Shown: positions 22,011 through 33,159 of the stretch, piece after piece | Layout: each line of letters begins with the position of its first letter | Numbering within the stretch: position 1 is the stretch's first letter | Origin: Puccinia triticina | Taxonomy: Eukaryota > Basidiomycota > Pucciniomycetes > Pucciniales > Pucciniaceae | Assembly: GCF_026914185.1 (NCBI RefSeq) | Contig: NC_070560.1 | Span: forward strand, 6,997,501-7,061,500 | DNA length: 64,000 nt | Reading direction: 5' to 3' | The notes under the pieces: generated by a model | What the model was told of the DNA's origin: nothing | Seen by the model: only the letters and a program-made list of their open reading frames with translations | Database searches by the model: none | Made by a program: the position numbers and the translations under genes

Positions 22011-24164
22011 ATGGGAGGTTACATTAGAGATAATGCAAAGTAACGTTGTGGTGATCCAGATCTGTTGCGTGCAACAAAACTGTCAAAACCTCAACTTACA
22101 GCCTACAATACTAGCATATGATAGAATATTATTAGAGAAATAGATTCTACATACAAACTTAACCCTAGTCACTCACTTCAACTACCCAGCTAGCTCTTTT
22201 AGTTTAGAAGTTAGTTACAATTATAGGTTTAGTACAGGCCATACCCAGGTGGAAAGTCATATAAATCATAAAAGGCATGCATATATAGAAGAGTATAGTT
22301 AGATTTACTAGTTAGGCAGGCCTCCACTATTAGCTACAGATCACCTCACGCAACCTGCGCGTTGGAAACTGCAGCGACTAGGCCTCCACTCAACAACTCA
22401 ACAGATTTGCGCGGACCTTACATCGATGCATGCGGTCAGAAAGCCTCCACTTTGGCAGTGCAACCAACCTAGGTGGACTTTGCCTTAAAAAGTACAAATC
22501 ACACATGGTCATGCGGAACATCAGTTTAAGTTATGCACCCCTTGCAGAAGGCAGTGCAATCCACAGGGTCACCACCAGCAGAAATGCCTCAAGTGCAGCC
22601 CTCACCAGCAAAAATAACTCAGGAAAGAATATATAAGGAGGCCCTCCTCCCACCATTTTTCCATCATCACCCAGGCACCCCAGCTCAGTGGTCACCAGTC
22701 ATCATTTTTGCTATCATCACGGAAGACACAGTCATCATACATTAACATAGAAATCTCATACCACACTCCATCATCATTTCTCTCTGCTGAAACCATTAAA
22801 AACCCAACAAAACATATTCTCACTTGATTATATTCTTTGCCCATCTCGCCATATAGAGGTTGTATACGCATCTTGTACTTGTTAAAACTGATCTAGGTCT
22901 GATAGAGACTACTACATACAAGTTTTCTCCGTCATAAAAGTCACGCCACAACAATAAATAAATTTGTTGTCAGAATTCTGTAGTATAATAGAGGGGCAGG
23001 TCTTTCAAACCACCCGTAACAGTAGTATTACTTAGCTGGAATATCATATTGTTATTTCCCCCTCAAAGGACTGCCAACCCATCCCAAAGGAGTTCTCACA
23101 ACGTTAACGTAACTAAAAAAAGCACGTTATCGTTGAAGTTTTTTCTAACTTTTTCAAGTTGCGTTAGGTGTATTTTTCCTTCTTTTTTTCTCACTTGAGT
23201 TACGTTATCAGTTTTTTTTTTTCTCTTTATTTTTTAGAAAAGTTACGTTATTCACGGCAGCCAGCTTGCTTTAGAGCGAGCTGGGTTTGTACGCGCCGCA
23301 GTTGTACTGTTGGTTTACGTGTAATCCAACAGTACAGCCGCGGCGCACTGAAATGACGGCGGCAAGCTTGCTCCAGAGCGAGCTGGGTTCATACGCGCTC
23401 CCATCCACATGCCGCCCAGACTGGTCAAACCACAGGCAGGGGAGCAAATTGCATGTGATTGCGTGCATGCATAGACTCAAGTTGTCCACATTCCTCCGCG
23501 TGTGTGGCCACCAAGTCTGACCAATCACTGCATGCCACCAACAAGTTGTATGTATGTTGCGTGAAATTCCAGTAACACTTTAGACTGCCTGGATCAACTC
23601 AATTTTCCAGTATCTGCACAGAAGGCAAAACACCGCCCTAATCTCTCCGGCCATCCAAAGGCTCCTACCATGCCAACCCAACATGTATTATACTAACGGG
23701 TAACAAGGTAGGAGTCAAGGGGGTCTATCACATCAAAATTAAATGCAGCTCAAGCTCACCTCATCCAGTCGCCGCTGGTACATATTTCTACAGTCTATAG
23801 CCAGTTCTTTCTTCATTCCTACTGACATGTGTTTTTTGATTTCGTTCACCTCAACTCACACAGGTACCTACTATTTGCTCACAATTGTCTCATGATCCTT
23901 CTTGATCAGATCCAGCCTCAAAGACTAGCACAGTGGTATTTGACGTGTTTTTTGGGCCCCTCAAATACTGATTCGTCGAATATTCGAGTATTCAGAGATA
24001 TTCGACGGAAAAACTTCCAAAATACATTAAAAACACCAAAAAATTACATTTTTTGTGTTTTTGACTTCTTTGGGCCCATTTCTGGGCCATAAATTTTTGA
24101 GGAGGTCATCCGTCAAAAATTTCATGGTGCCAAAGACGCTTACAATATTGCCGGAGGCATATCT

Positions 24165-24290
24165 CATAATGGCGGACGCACTATTCAGAGTGCCGGACAC
24201 ACTTTTGATAGTGGCGGACGCACTTTTGATAGTGGCGGACACACTTTTGATAGTGACGGACACAATTTTGATAGTGGCGGACACAGCGTA
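24165..24290. repeat. Tandem repeat, 21-bp unit
   Basis: About five to six copies of a unit close to CACTTTTGATAGTGGCGGACA run head to tail. Because the unit is a multiple of three, one minus-strand frame reads as a seven-residue repeat (SATIKSV-like). I treat this as repeat-driven rather than a gene. Confidence 0.75.
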
Positions 24291-24555
24291 GCGCGCGCTC
24301 TTTTGCGCCCTGCATGCTTAGCATTAGCGCAATTGCGCGTATCTGTGCTAACGCTACGCTAAAATCTAAAATGTATCTGTGCTAACGCTAGGCTAAAAGC
24401 TAAAATAGCTTTGCACCCTGTGCGCGTAGCGTCAGCGCAGATGTGCGCATAGTGCAGCGCAGATGCGCACAATTGTGATAACGCTACGCTAAAAAAGAGC
24501 GCATTTGCGCTGCGCTACACTACACTAAAAGCTATGGTTAGCGTAGCTGACCCAC
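24285..24555. mobile_element. Truncated GCTACGC-type MITE
   Basis: The sequence GCGTAGCGCGCGCTCTTTTGC and onward matches the interior of the elements at 15731-16201 and 56114-56616. The right side reaches TTAGCGTAGCTGACCCA, close to a normal terminus. The left terminus is missing, and no flanking duplication was found. Confidence 0.65.
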
Positions 24556-25104
24556 TTTTGGGCCTTTTCAAAGTCACCTGGGGCCTTTGGGCCCCATAAA
24601 AGCTTGCATTGGCCCTCTACGCGCCCCTTTGAGCCATTATTCGAATTTATTCAAATATTCGAGCTTAAATTTGCCCAGGCATTATTTGACTCAAATCAAA
24701 TACAAATACAAATACTCGAATTGATTTGATTTGATGTGCTAGTCTTTGTCCAGCCTCCCGCTCTTCATCAGGAGGGGGAGCTTAAGCCAGGACCACCACA
24801 TAAACTGGAGATCTTGCTCCAAGTTAAATGATGTTTACAGATTTCATTGTTACAGCAACAAAAATCTACATGTACATTTACAATTATTACTCTGTTTTCC
24901 TTGTTACCCCTGTTATTTCACTTTTTTTTTGTCAAAAGAAAGTTACATTACTGCCGGGCTCAGGAGGAAGGAAAAATCATAAGTTACTTTTCCTGAGCCC
25001 GGTCTTGCTTCAAGTTAAAAAAAACTTTAACTGGTGAGAAGATAACGGGAAAAGTTGTGTTACAAAAATTGCTTCAGATATTGTAACGTATGTAACTTCC
25101 CATT

Positions 25105-25850
25105 GTTGTTGAGAGGAATCCTCTTGATGGCCAATTGAACCATTCATTGAGAGGAACCCTCTTGATGGCGGATCAAACCAATCATTGAGAGGAATAAACA
25201 ACCTCAAAATGCCCAGTTTGACCGGCCACGGTCATCAAGAGGAATACACATCCTCACAATGACCATTTTGACCAGTTAGCATGAGGAGAAAACACCCTCT
25301 TGATGACCGGTCAAGCTGGTCATCTTGATGAACACATTTTCTTGATGGCCGGCCGGTTGACTGGTCATCAAGGGTTATCAAAAGGAATAAAATATACTCC
25401 TGATGACCCGTCAAACCAACCATCAAGAGGATGTTTTCTCCTCAAGATGGCCGGTCAAACTGGGCATTGTGAGTTTGTTTATTCCTCTCAATGACTGGTT
25501 TGATCTGCCATCAAGAGGATTCCTCTCAATGAACGGTTTAATTGGCCATCAAGAGGATTCCTCTCAATGACAAATTTGATTGGCCATTGACAGGATTTCT
25601 CTTGATGTCCGGCCAAGCCGGCCATGGAGGGGGTGTGTTCCCCTCTTGATGGCCTATTTGACCGGTCATCGAGGGGATGTGTATTCCTCTCAATGACCGG
25701 TTTGACCGGCCATCAAGAGGGTGTGTACTCCTCTTGGTGACTGCAGCCGGTTTGACCGGTCATTGAGGGGATGTGTATTCCTCTTGATGACCGGTTTGAC
25801 CGGCCATCAAGAGGGTGTGTACTCCTCTTGGTGATGTTTGGCTGCCAGGG
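25105..25850. repeat. Right subterminal palindromic array of the CACTA-like element
   Basis: A long run of units built on CCTCTCAATGACCGGTTTGACC and its inverse, with spacers such as GGATGTGTATT, continues to the unit next to GCTGCCAGGGAGCG. That last segment also occurs inverted at the left end (about 21722). Confidence 0.8.
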
Positions 25851-26048
25851 AGCGTTGACCTGAGATCTGGATCTGCCAGCTGAATCTGCCCATTGGCAGA
25901 TCAGCTGACGAAATCCATGGGTGACCTGTTGGAGGTGACAAAATCAACGGCAGGTGACAACAGCGCCAGGGCTCAAAATTGGGGCAAAATTTGGATTTTG
26001 TCAGCACAACAAAATCCGGATTTTTTCACCCGTTTGCAAGCAGTGGTA

Positions 26049-27209
26049 GTTGGGAGAGCAAGGGTCCCTAGGCTGGTCATGTGCGGCAGGTTGCATGTTT
26101 GACCCCGTCTTGAGAGATGACATATGCTGGCTGGGTGTGATGACTCATTTTTTCATGCCTGCTGGAGTGTGGAGCCATCCAGCGGATGGTCCTTCAATCA
26201 TCCGCTGAACATTCCCTGGTCCGTCCGTGGGATGGTCTGTCCAAACCATCTAACAAAAGGGAAATACAATGTCTGTCCAAAGGATGGACCCCCCCCCCCC
26301 CCCCCCCCCCCGCACCGGAGCCGGTGTGGTGATCAAGTTGGTGGAAGCCGTGAAAAGGCGCAAAATCAAGAAATCACCCCCTCTCAGGATCAACTAAGTC
26401 AAGTCTAAAAGATTCAATGGCGGCACGCGTCTCCGGATCTAGAATTGTCCGGCTCTCCTGGTTTTTCTCCACCTCCCTGGTTCTCCTCTTGGTTCTCTTA
26501 TGGTTCCTGTTCTTCCCAGTTTTTGACCTCTCCTTTCTTTCTTTTCTTTTCTTTGTTTCTTTTGTTGTCTTGTTTTCCTTTTTCTTTTTTTTTATTATGA
26601 GTGTGCTATTTCCTTCTGTTTCTCTTCTGCGCGCGTTGGATGGGAGTGTAGGAGATGGGTTGGTTTTGGTTTTAGTTTTTGTTTGTTTGTTTGTTATGCC
26701 TGGTTTCCTTGTTTTGTTTTGTCGTGGACTCTGTTTTCTTTCTCCCTAGGTTGTAGCGCGCGCGCGGCGGGCACGAGGGCCTGTCGCGCAGCTTGTCGCA
26801 AGGACTGTCACCAACCCTGAATCTAAGTTCAGCCGAACTTAGAAGAGGGGTTGGGATGGTATTCGGGGAGAACGAAAAGATATCATCACGTTTTTGAGCT
26901 TATTGATCCGGATCGTGAAGATCCTTCCTGAGACTTCGGAGTTATTTCATTTTGCCGAGCCTTCAAATCCAACGTTATACTTCCTGAATCTTTTTAAGAG
27001 AACACTCAGAGAGCTTAACAACCACAATCGCCGAGGGCAATCCAAACTCCCTTGTTCTTTCCTTCTCACTAAAAAAAAAATCCTCCCCCCCCCATACCGC
27101 TATCAATTATCTCGATTCTTCGCGCTCACCAGATCCGGACCTGCGAACGAGGGCAGCTGAAGCACTTTCCCCTCAACCCGCTGTCTACCGCGCACAGGTA
27201 GAAGCGCCA
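26049..27209 (+). other. Region up to the retrotransposon primer site, probably including its 5' LTR
   Basis: It contains a run of 23 C (26289-26311). A hydrophobic low-complexity open frame (26417-26749) is probably not a gene. From about 26755 to 27209 the sequence could be the 5' LTR of the Gag-protease element, since it ends GCGCCA three bases before a primer-binding site. The LTR start could not be fixed because no second LTR copy lies in the window. Confidence 0.4.
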
Positions 27210-27212
27210 TAT

Positions 27213-27262
27213 TGGTCCCCCGAGCCGGGATTGAACCAGCAACCTCAAGATTTACAGTCTTG
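27213..27262 (+). other. Primer-binding site complementary to 50 nt of tRNA-Tyr
   Basis: The sequence starts TGGTCCCCCGAGCCGGGATT. Read as reverse complement it gives the anticodon arm CAAGACTGTAAATCTTG (GTA anticodon), a short variable region, the T arm GCTGG-TTCAATC-CCGGC, the acceptor strand TCGGGGGA and CCA. This fits a tRNA-Tyr 3' half including the CCA end. That makes it a retrotransposon primer site rather than a tRNA gene, since the 5' half and D arm are absent. The complementarity is far longer than the usual 8-18 nt. Confidence 0.7.
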
Positions 27263-27531
27263 ACTCAGGATTTCGAGACGGACTAGTGGTCTTAGGCCGG
27301 ATTTGGTTTCTTTAGATTTCTTTGAATACGTTTTAGGATCAAGATCAACCCAAAATTTTCTTGGGCTCTTTTGGTTATCGCTTTCATTTTATTTAGGTTT
27401 TCAGCTGCGGGGCACAGGAGAGCTATAAGTAAGTCCCCTCCATTGTGCACCTCTAGGGTTCTCTACACTCGTCAAAGCATCACCCGCCCCTCTTTGTTCC
27501 GCCCTTGCCTTAATCTAGTGAATCCGGCGCA

Positions 27532-29637
27532 ATGGTCAAAATCAAGTCGCCGAATAAGCGGCTATGTTTCGACGGAACTAAGGTCGAGAGGTTCATTGAA
27601 ACTTATGAAATGGTTGCGAGTCTGGATGAGGCGACGGAGCTGGATATGGCGAAGCAAATCCGGTTATTCCTGGCCAACGATGAGTTGTTGGACATCCTCG
27701 AGACGTTGGATGGTTTCAGTCCCCCCGATTGGCCAAAGCTGAAGTCAGCCATGGTCGCGTATTGGGGAAAAGTGGACACGGCGAGGTTTACGACGAGGGA
27801 CTTGACGTCCCTAGTCAATGATTGGTCGTCGAAAGGAGGTGTGGCTACGGCAGAAGACTATCAGGCTTTCCGTCAGTCATGGGAGCCGATACAGTCCTAT
27901 CTCTTGTCCAAAGCGCATATCGATTCCGTGGAAGAAATCCGCAACTCCTATTACCAGTCTTTCTCGTCGACGGTGCAGGATGAAATTCGGCGTAAACTAG
28001 TTCGGGATAGGACTATGGTTACCACTCTCGATAATCGGTTTAAATTGCCAACTTTCCAGATTCTTAAGGAAGCCGTGGATGCAGTCATGAAGGAACAGAC
28101 CGCGCTCACTTTCGAAGAGTCGAAGACCAGCCGACCGGTGGCGCCGTCTCAGTTCCAGGACGGAAACTCGGTGATGAAAAAGATGGGCGATGAGAGGCGG
28201 CCTAAAGAAGCTCCTGCGGTGCCGAAACCTGCGCCGGATATGGACGAGCTGTCGAAGTTATTCGAGGCTTTCGAGCAGCGGATTGACCAGAAGATCGCGG
28301 CCATACCCGCTAAGCCGTCTCAGCCGTCGGGCAATAGACCGCCCATGGTGTGCTTTTATTGTCATCGTGAAGGGCACGGGACCAAGAGCTGTTTTGAGCT
28401 TCAGAAAGGCAAGGTGGAGAAGCTCGTCGAACAGAAAGGCACGAATTTTTTCCTGCCGAACGGCGCGCTTATTCCCTGGGACTCTAGCCGACCCATTCGA
28501 CACGTTGTGGCTTCTTTCCCCTCCCCTCACGTGAATCAGGCAACCGCGGAACCTTCGGGAGAGTATAAGGCGGGGTGCGGCTCCCTTCAACAGTGGTACC
28601 CGCCCGCAGTTTCTTCTCAGTCATTCTCCAGTGCGTATGAGGCGGATCCGGCTGGCAGGAAGCGTCACGAAGACCCCAAGCTTTATAAGGCTCCATCTGT
28701 CCCTAGTAGCGCGGCTAAGCGACCAATCAGACGCACTCCAGCCTCGAAGGAGTCCCAGGAAACGCAGGCTATGGAAGAGGAACCAGAGCTCTTTGAGCGT
28801 GGATCTGGCGACGCACAGAAGGAATCAGACTCACGCCCGGATACCCCGTCTCAGACGGCGAAACCTGCCGGCCCGAAGGTCAGGTTCGAGCGGGACGTTG
28901 CTCGCGACCACCCTAATGCGGTCGATGGTGCGCTGAAGAAGATATTCGACTTGCCCGTGCCCCACATGACGGTGGCGGAGCTGCTGGCTCTTGCACCTAC
29001 TGTTGCAGAGGGTGTCAAAAAATGGGTGTCGCGAAGGCGCGTGGAAGTTGGCGCGGAAGAGCTCAAGGTTCACTCCGGCACTCTAGCCGAGGGGGACGAA
29101 GTACGGGATTTGGGGGCGGATCTAAACCTTTACTCCTGCCCGCTAGGTTATCTGTCCTGTCTCATAGGCGATGGAGAAACTCCTGCGAAGCCACTTATCG
29201 ATTCTGGTTCGCAGCTTAATTTGATATCCGACACGATGGCGAATCAGTTTAACTTGACCCCGAGAGTTAATTTTCAGTCCGCGGTCTACGGTATCAACAA
29301 CCAGGCCTGCGAATTGATAGGCGTGGCTGAGGATGTTCCGATTCGCGTCGGGAAAACTATCGATAGGACGTGCCACTTTTGGATCACGCGCAATGACGGA
29401 CCTTTGATTTTGGGTCGTCCTTTTCTGATGGACGTGGCGGCCACCCTTTCTTTCAACCCGCAATCCGGCGAGAAGATTATCATTCCAGATGCCAGCGGCC
29501 GCGACATCGAGTTATCGCTGTGTTCAACTGGGTCCGGAAGATGGGAACGTGAATTCCCTGGTCAGGGCCGCAAGGGTGTGCTGGCGCACGTGGCGCGGCT
29601 TCCCGACGATTCTAACGAGGATCGTCCTTTTTTATGA
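27532..29637 (+). CDS. Retrotransposon Gag plus aspartic protease, no polymerase
   Basis: The protein has 701 residues. The N-terminal 250 residues resemble the capsid region of fungal Ty3-type Gag (FDGTKVERFIETYEMVAS near residues 13-30). A zinc knuckle CFYCHREGHGTKSC starts at residue 274. A charged, Pro/Ser-rich linker follows, and then a retropepsin-like domain with the catalytic PLIDSGSQLNLIS motif (Asp at residue 557) and a later LGRPFL motif. Reverse transcriptase, RNase H and integrase are not found downstream, so the element is incomplete or Gag-protease only. It follows the tRNA-Tyr-type primer site by about 320 bp, as expected for an LTR-retrotransposon leader. The frame is intact with no stops. 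Ty3 rather than Ty1 assignment is inferred. Confidence 0.85.
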   Translation: MVKIKSPNKRLCFDGTKVERFIETYEMVASLDEATELDMAKQIRLFLANDELLDILETLDGFSPPDWPKLKSAMVAYWGKVDTARFTTRDLTSLVNDWSSKGGVATAEDYQAFRQSWEPIQSYLLSKAHIDSVEEIRNSYYQSFSSTVQDEIRRKLVRDRTMVTTLDNRFKLPTFQILKEAVDAVMKEQTALTFEESKTSRPVAPSQFQDGNSVMKKMGDERRPKEAPAVPKPAPDMDELSKLFEAFEQRIDQKIAAIPAKPSQPSGNRPPMVCFYCHREGHGTKSCFELQKGKVEKLVEQKGTNFFLPNGALIPWDSSRPIRHVVASFPSPHVNQATAEPSGEYKAGCGSLQQWYPPAVSSQSFSSAYEADPAGRKRHEDPKLYKAPSVPSSAAKRPIRRTPASKESQETQAMEEEPELFERGSGDAQKESDSRPDTPSQTAKPAGPKVRFERDVARDHPNAVDGALKKIFDLPVPHMTVAELLALAPTVAEGVKKWVSRRRVEVGAEELKVHSGTLAEGDEVRDLGADLNLYSCPLGYLSCLIGDGETPAKPLIDSGSQLNLISDTMANQFNLTPRVNFQSAVYGINNQACELIGVAEDVPIRVGKTIDRTCHFWITRNDGPLILGRPFLMDVAATLSFNPQSGEKIIIPDASGRDIELSLCSTGSGRWEREFPGQGRKGVLAHVARLPDDSNEDRPFL

Positions 29638-30837
29638 GCTCTGCTGGTTCGAATTACGGCGGTCTTAATTTAGGTCCTCGCATTCTTGCCGCCGAATCAG
29701 CTCAAACTCTAGAGGATCATTGGCCCGTTTCCCCAATTTCATCATTTTTTCTCGATCAGCAAAATAGAAAACCCGAAAAACATCTCAAGATACTCAAAAC
29801 CATTAAAAAGAAGATCTCAGCTCGATTTCAATTCAGTTTTCAATTCCCAGTGTACATTATGCAAGGTGCGGCGGAGGAGGATACTGGAACCCCGTGGAGG
29901 CAAACTGAAGCAAAAGTAAGTCCTCCCAGTTTATGCACCTCCAGGGTATCTACTACCTTCGTAAAAACCCTGCCTTGTGCCACTCTCGTGAGCCATCCCT
30001 ATTCGCCCGCCTCTGCTTGCAGATCTCAGAAAACGCCTTCGATGGATTCAACTCGTCATGAAGACAAGAAATTACTTGCGTTTCACCTCAAGGAGGACTC
30101 AGCCTGTTCTAAGGAACCCTCCGCTCTCTCTCGGTTCTTGCTTCAGGAAGATTTACACGATCGTCTCCACAACAAGAATAAACTTCTTAAGCTCCACAAT
30201 GAGGGTAAACTCGTGCCACTCCGCAACGAGCCTAAACTGGTACCGCTCCGCAATGAGCATAAACTTCATTCGCCCTGTAAGCATGTAAATCCCTGTAGAT
30301 CCTTGCAGATCCGGGGTAATACAGTAGTACAGTATAATTGAACTGTAATTGAGTTATGTAGATCCTGTATACACAGGATGCGCACGGTGTATGTAGTACC
30401 ACTTAGTCCCGCAACCTAATGCGCTCTCGAGTGGGAATGCAGTACAAATGCTTTCCTGCCGTAGGAATGGTAGAGTTTGGAGTCTCACGAAAAAAACCTA
30501 GTAGTGTAAATCAACCCTTGCGGTTCGATTGGTCTACTCAGAATTTTCGTATCTATTCTCCTTTTGGGGGGAACAAGCGTTCCGGTGTGTTTTCCGCAGA
30601 GAAAATGAATGAAATTCACTAGAATTTCAATGTGTAGAGTCAACCAAGTGTGTATGATTCAATTTCTATGGGTTTTTGGCGAAATAGAGACAATTTTTCC
30701 AGTACAAAAAGAGAGAGATAGTCAACAATAGGATGATTTTTTATGGATTTTTCCGGTTTTATAGAAGGAAACAGGGTGAAGAGTCTAGGAAAATGATGAG
30801 AAAATAAGGGAGAATCTAAGACACAATCACGGGAAAT
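29638..30837. other. Decayed retrotransposon-like sequence
   Basis: About 29905-29965 resembles the leader before the Gag start (27428-27490: AAGTAAGTCC, then GCACCTC and AGGGT), suggesting a second, degraded element or duplication. A short frame at 29634-30341 has repeated NE-x-KL words but no domain I recognise. No polymerase region is present. Confidence 0.4.
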
Positions 30838-31260
30838 CTAGTCAATGATTTGACTTCTCTTTCTGCGCGTAAGTTGCGGAGGAGGGCCGTCAGAAGTGAA
30901 GGGGGGAAGCGTGGAGTAGGAGGTATGTTCTGTATAAGAGCAGTATTCTTCGTCAAAGGGAGGATATCCAAATGGGAAAGCTGTGAGTTTTGGTTTTCTA
31001 ACAAGTTTAGTTTGTTCTTCTTCCACAAATTCTGATTCTTCAGTAGTATCAATAAGTGTACCGTCAGGATGATAGATACAAGTTATCCAAAGAGTACTGT
31101 AAGTAATCCAGGTACAGGTGTAGAATTGGTCCTCTCCAATCAGTGTATGGGTTTTTCTGACGTGTTCTTGGACTTCAAGGTTATTAGGGTCTTCCTTCGT
31201 GTATTTCTGTAATTTCAGGAGGTTGGAGTTGGGTTTGAAATCACAGATAATGGTGGTCAT
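30838..31260 (-). CDS. Unrecognised 140-residue ORF in an LTR retrotransposon
   Basis: The ATG at 31260 lies about 100 bp downstream of a primer-binding site on the minus strand, where the first ORF of an LTR element is expected. The product is Thr/Tyr/Glu-rich with no zinc knuckle or protease motif. I do not recognise it. It may be a truncated Gag-like protein. No further ORFs follow, so the element is probably truncated. Confidence 0.45.
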   Translation of the reverse strand: MTTIICDFKPNSNLLKLQKYTKEDPNNLEVQEHVRKTHTLIGEDQFYTCTWITYSTLWITCIYHPDGTLIDTTEESEFVEEEQTKLVRKPKLTAFPFGYPPFDEEYCSYTEHTSYSTLPPFTSDGPPPQLTRRKRSQIID

Positions 31261-31359
31261 TTGTCTTTTAACAAGACATTTTGGCGTAAAAATGGTAAGG
31301 AAATAGGTATGTTAGTATGATTTTCACGGTTTGGGAGTGAGAATCACGGATAAATAATA

Positions 31360-31372
31360 GGCCAGACCCCCA
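31360..31372 (-). other. Putative primer-binding site
   Basis: On the minus strand the sequence TGGGGGTCTGGCC starts two bases after the LTR end. TGG matches a tRNA CCA end. The donor tRNA was not identified. Confidence 0.5.
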
Positions 31373-31374
31373 AT

Positions 31375-32030
31375 TGTCAGCCTGTATGTAACTAACCGTG
31401 TCTGAGAGGGTTGTTACTATCAAGATGATGGTGTAAGATGCCAAGGATGGGCCAATGGGTTTGTGGTAAGACCTGTAAAAGGTTTCACTCTATCAGTAAT
31501 CTTGACTGAGAGGCTTGCTCAATTAAGGCGCATCCAGATCAACACAGGGTGTTAATAGGCATCCAAGGAATAACTCAACTTGGGTTCGTGGTTTTACCTA
31601 CAGAAAGGTAAGGGTAATCAAGAGTTGATGTTATTCCTGAATTGAAAGATGGGTGAGAATGAAGGCACTGTTTAACTATGCATATGTTAAACCTTGCTAT
31701 AATAATATTCTGAGGGATAAACAGTCCTGAGGGGCGTGTTTATATAGAGGGGAAAGAGCAGGAGGGAATATGAGGCGCTGGGAGGCGCTTCAGGACCAGG
31801 GGGGAACTGGAAGCGCTCAAGGGAAGCAGATCCTCATGAGGATCAACATTGGAAATGATCAGGGCAGTGTAATGATCAGTACTGATCCTGGATCAGTAGC
31901 TGTGCACACTAGCTGATCATAACCAATCATTGATTCCATTCAGTGCTCTTTGAATTGGATTACATCATGTATTGTTTATGTAATTATATCATAACCAATA
32001 TATTATGTAAATGGGGACTGAGGTGTAACA
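31375..32030 (-). mobile_element. Probable 5' LTR, minus orientation
   Basis: On the minus strand it starts TGTTACACCTCAG and ends CAGGCTGACA, with TG...CA termini, over 656 bp. A TATA-like CTCTATATAAACACG lies within it (about 31735-31750). A primer site and an ORF follow in the expected order. The second LTR is not in the window, so the start is inferred from terminal sequence only. Confidence 0.6.
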
Positions 32031-33156
32031 GGGGATAAATGAGTGATACCTGTCTTGGGGTATTTCACTTGTACAGTAATGTTACAATGTATTGTAATCT
32101 TACTGTTGCACGTAACTTAACTCTCATAACAACAGTACATTATGGTAACTGTATTTAACTATGGTTATCTGTAATGTAATGTATAACAGGAGTACATTCT
32201 TAAGCTTGTATCAAATGATATACATATGTAATAAAGGTGTAAAAGGAATGTACTATATGTAATGTGAACAATTGCAGGTACTTGGTACGTGTAAGGTACT
32301 GTGACATGTACTCTGTGGCTGACAGTTCCTGTCCCCTGTTCCTGTCCCCTGTCACCTGTCCTGATTTGTATGGCCGAGTGGCCATGAATTATCTCCTGTT
32401 CCCTGTCACCTGTCCTGTCCCCTGTTATTGCTTTTAGGCCCCCCTTTGGATCTTGCTGGGGGGCTCTGTAGTTGTTTGGTTAAAGTCTGCTCCTCGGACA
32501 TGAAATAAAAATCATCAAATCTGAGCAAAACCACACAAGCCCCACCTGTGTCAACCATCTTCAGGAAAGCTCCTCGGTCATCAACCCCATCACCTCCCAA
32601 CTCGCCTCTAAGTAAAGAGCTGAAATCTTAACATGTTTTGGAGGTGTGTGACGGAAGAGAAGAGAAAAGGAAAGGGGATAGAGCCGGGTAGGAGATAAGA
32701 ACTGGGAGCGGGTGAACATTGTGCACAACAGAGCAGAGCTCATGGGCAACAGGGAGGACATCACAGGTACCGAGTTGGGCAAATTCCAACACTTGTGAAT
32801 CTTGGATTTGCAAACCTGCAGATATCTCCACATCCTACCTATAGCCACTCAATTGTTACATTTTGCTGCAGATAGGATATTCAATCTTGCAAATTATCAG
32901 AAAATCCAAAAATGGATCTTCAGAGCAACAGAAGATCCTTCAGGATTTGTTTGACCTTTAAAATGGATTCCTTCAATTAGCTTTGAAGATTTACCCTCAA
33001 AGAAATAGGTGAGGGTGCCAAGTCTTGCTAGGAAAACTGTCTCTTTTTTCTGATTTCTTTGTTGAATAATCTCTGCAAGTCTGCAGACATTATTCATAAG
33101 CCTCTCCTACAGAGAGCCCTCCAGTCGGGGTCCCCTGGACCCTCTGTTTGAGAGGC
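32031..33156. other. Intergenic stretch with a short CCTGT-rich tandem region
   Basis: About 32325-32425 repeats CCTGTTCCTGTCCCCTGTCA-like words. The remainder has no recognisable gene. Near 33092-33155 lies an AAGCCTCTCC...GAGAGGCTT inverted motif seen several times in the window. Confidence 0.45.
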
Positions 33157-33159
33157 TTA

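Larger units (their letters stand above)
23919..24748. mobile_element. hAT-like element nested in the CACTA-like element
   Basis: The termini CAAAGACTAGCACA and TGTGCTAGTCTTTG are a perfect 14-bp inverted pair, flanked by the exact 8-bp duplication TCCAGCCT (23911-23918 and 24749-24756). The interior holds a 21-bp tandem repeat and a fragment of a GCTACGC-type MITE. Near both ends the sequence is rich in ATTCGAATATT words. No coding capacity is visible. Confidence 0.85.
21562..26045. mobile_element. CACTA-like element, 4.5 kb, non-autonomous
   Basis: The left end is CACTGCCCGCAAACGGGTG and the right end CACCCGTTTGCAAGCAGTG, extended by further matches (CAAAATCCGGATTTTG). The flanks are the 3-bp duplication GTA (21559-21561 and 26046-26048). 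Both subterminal regions carry matched blocks and arrays of GATGACCGGT units (21740-22010 and 25105-25850), as CACTA elements often do. No transposase frame is present, so it is non-autonomous. A hAT-like element (23919-24748) is nested inside. Confidence 0.82.

Noticed and set aside
26417..26749. A 110-residue membrane protein
   Set aside because: It is a Phe/Leu/Val low-complexity translation of T-rich sequence, lies in the probable LTR region, and has no homologous features.
27213..27262. A minus-strand tRNA-Tyr gene
   Set aside because: Only the 3' half (anticodon arm to CCA) is present. The encoded CCA complement and the position before a Gag ORF fit a primer-binding site.
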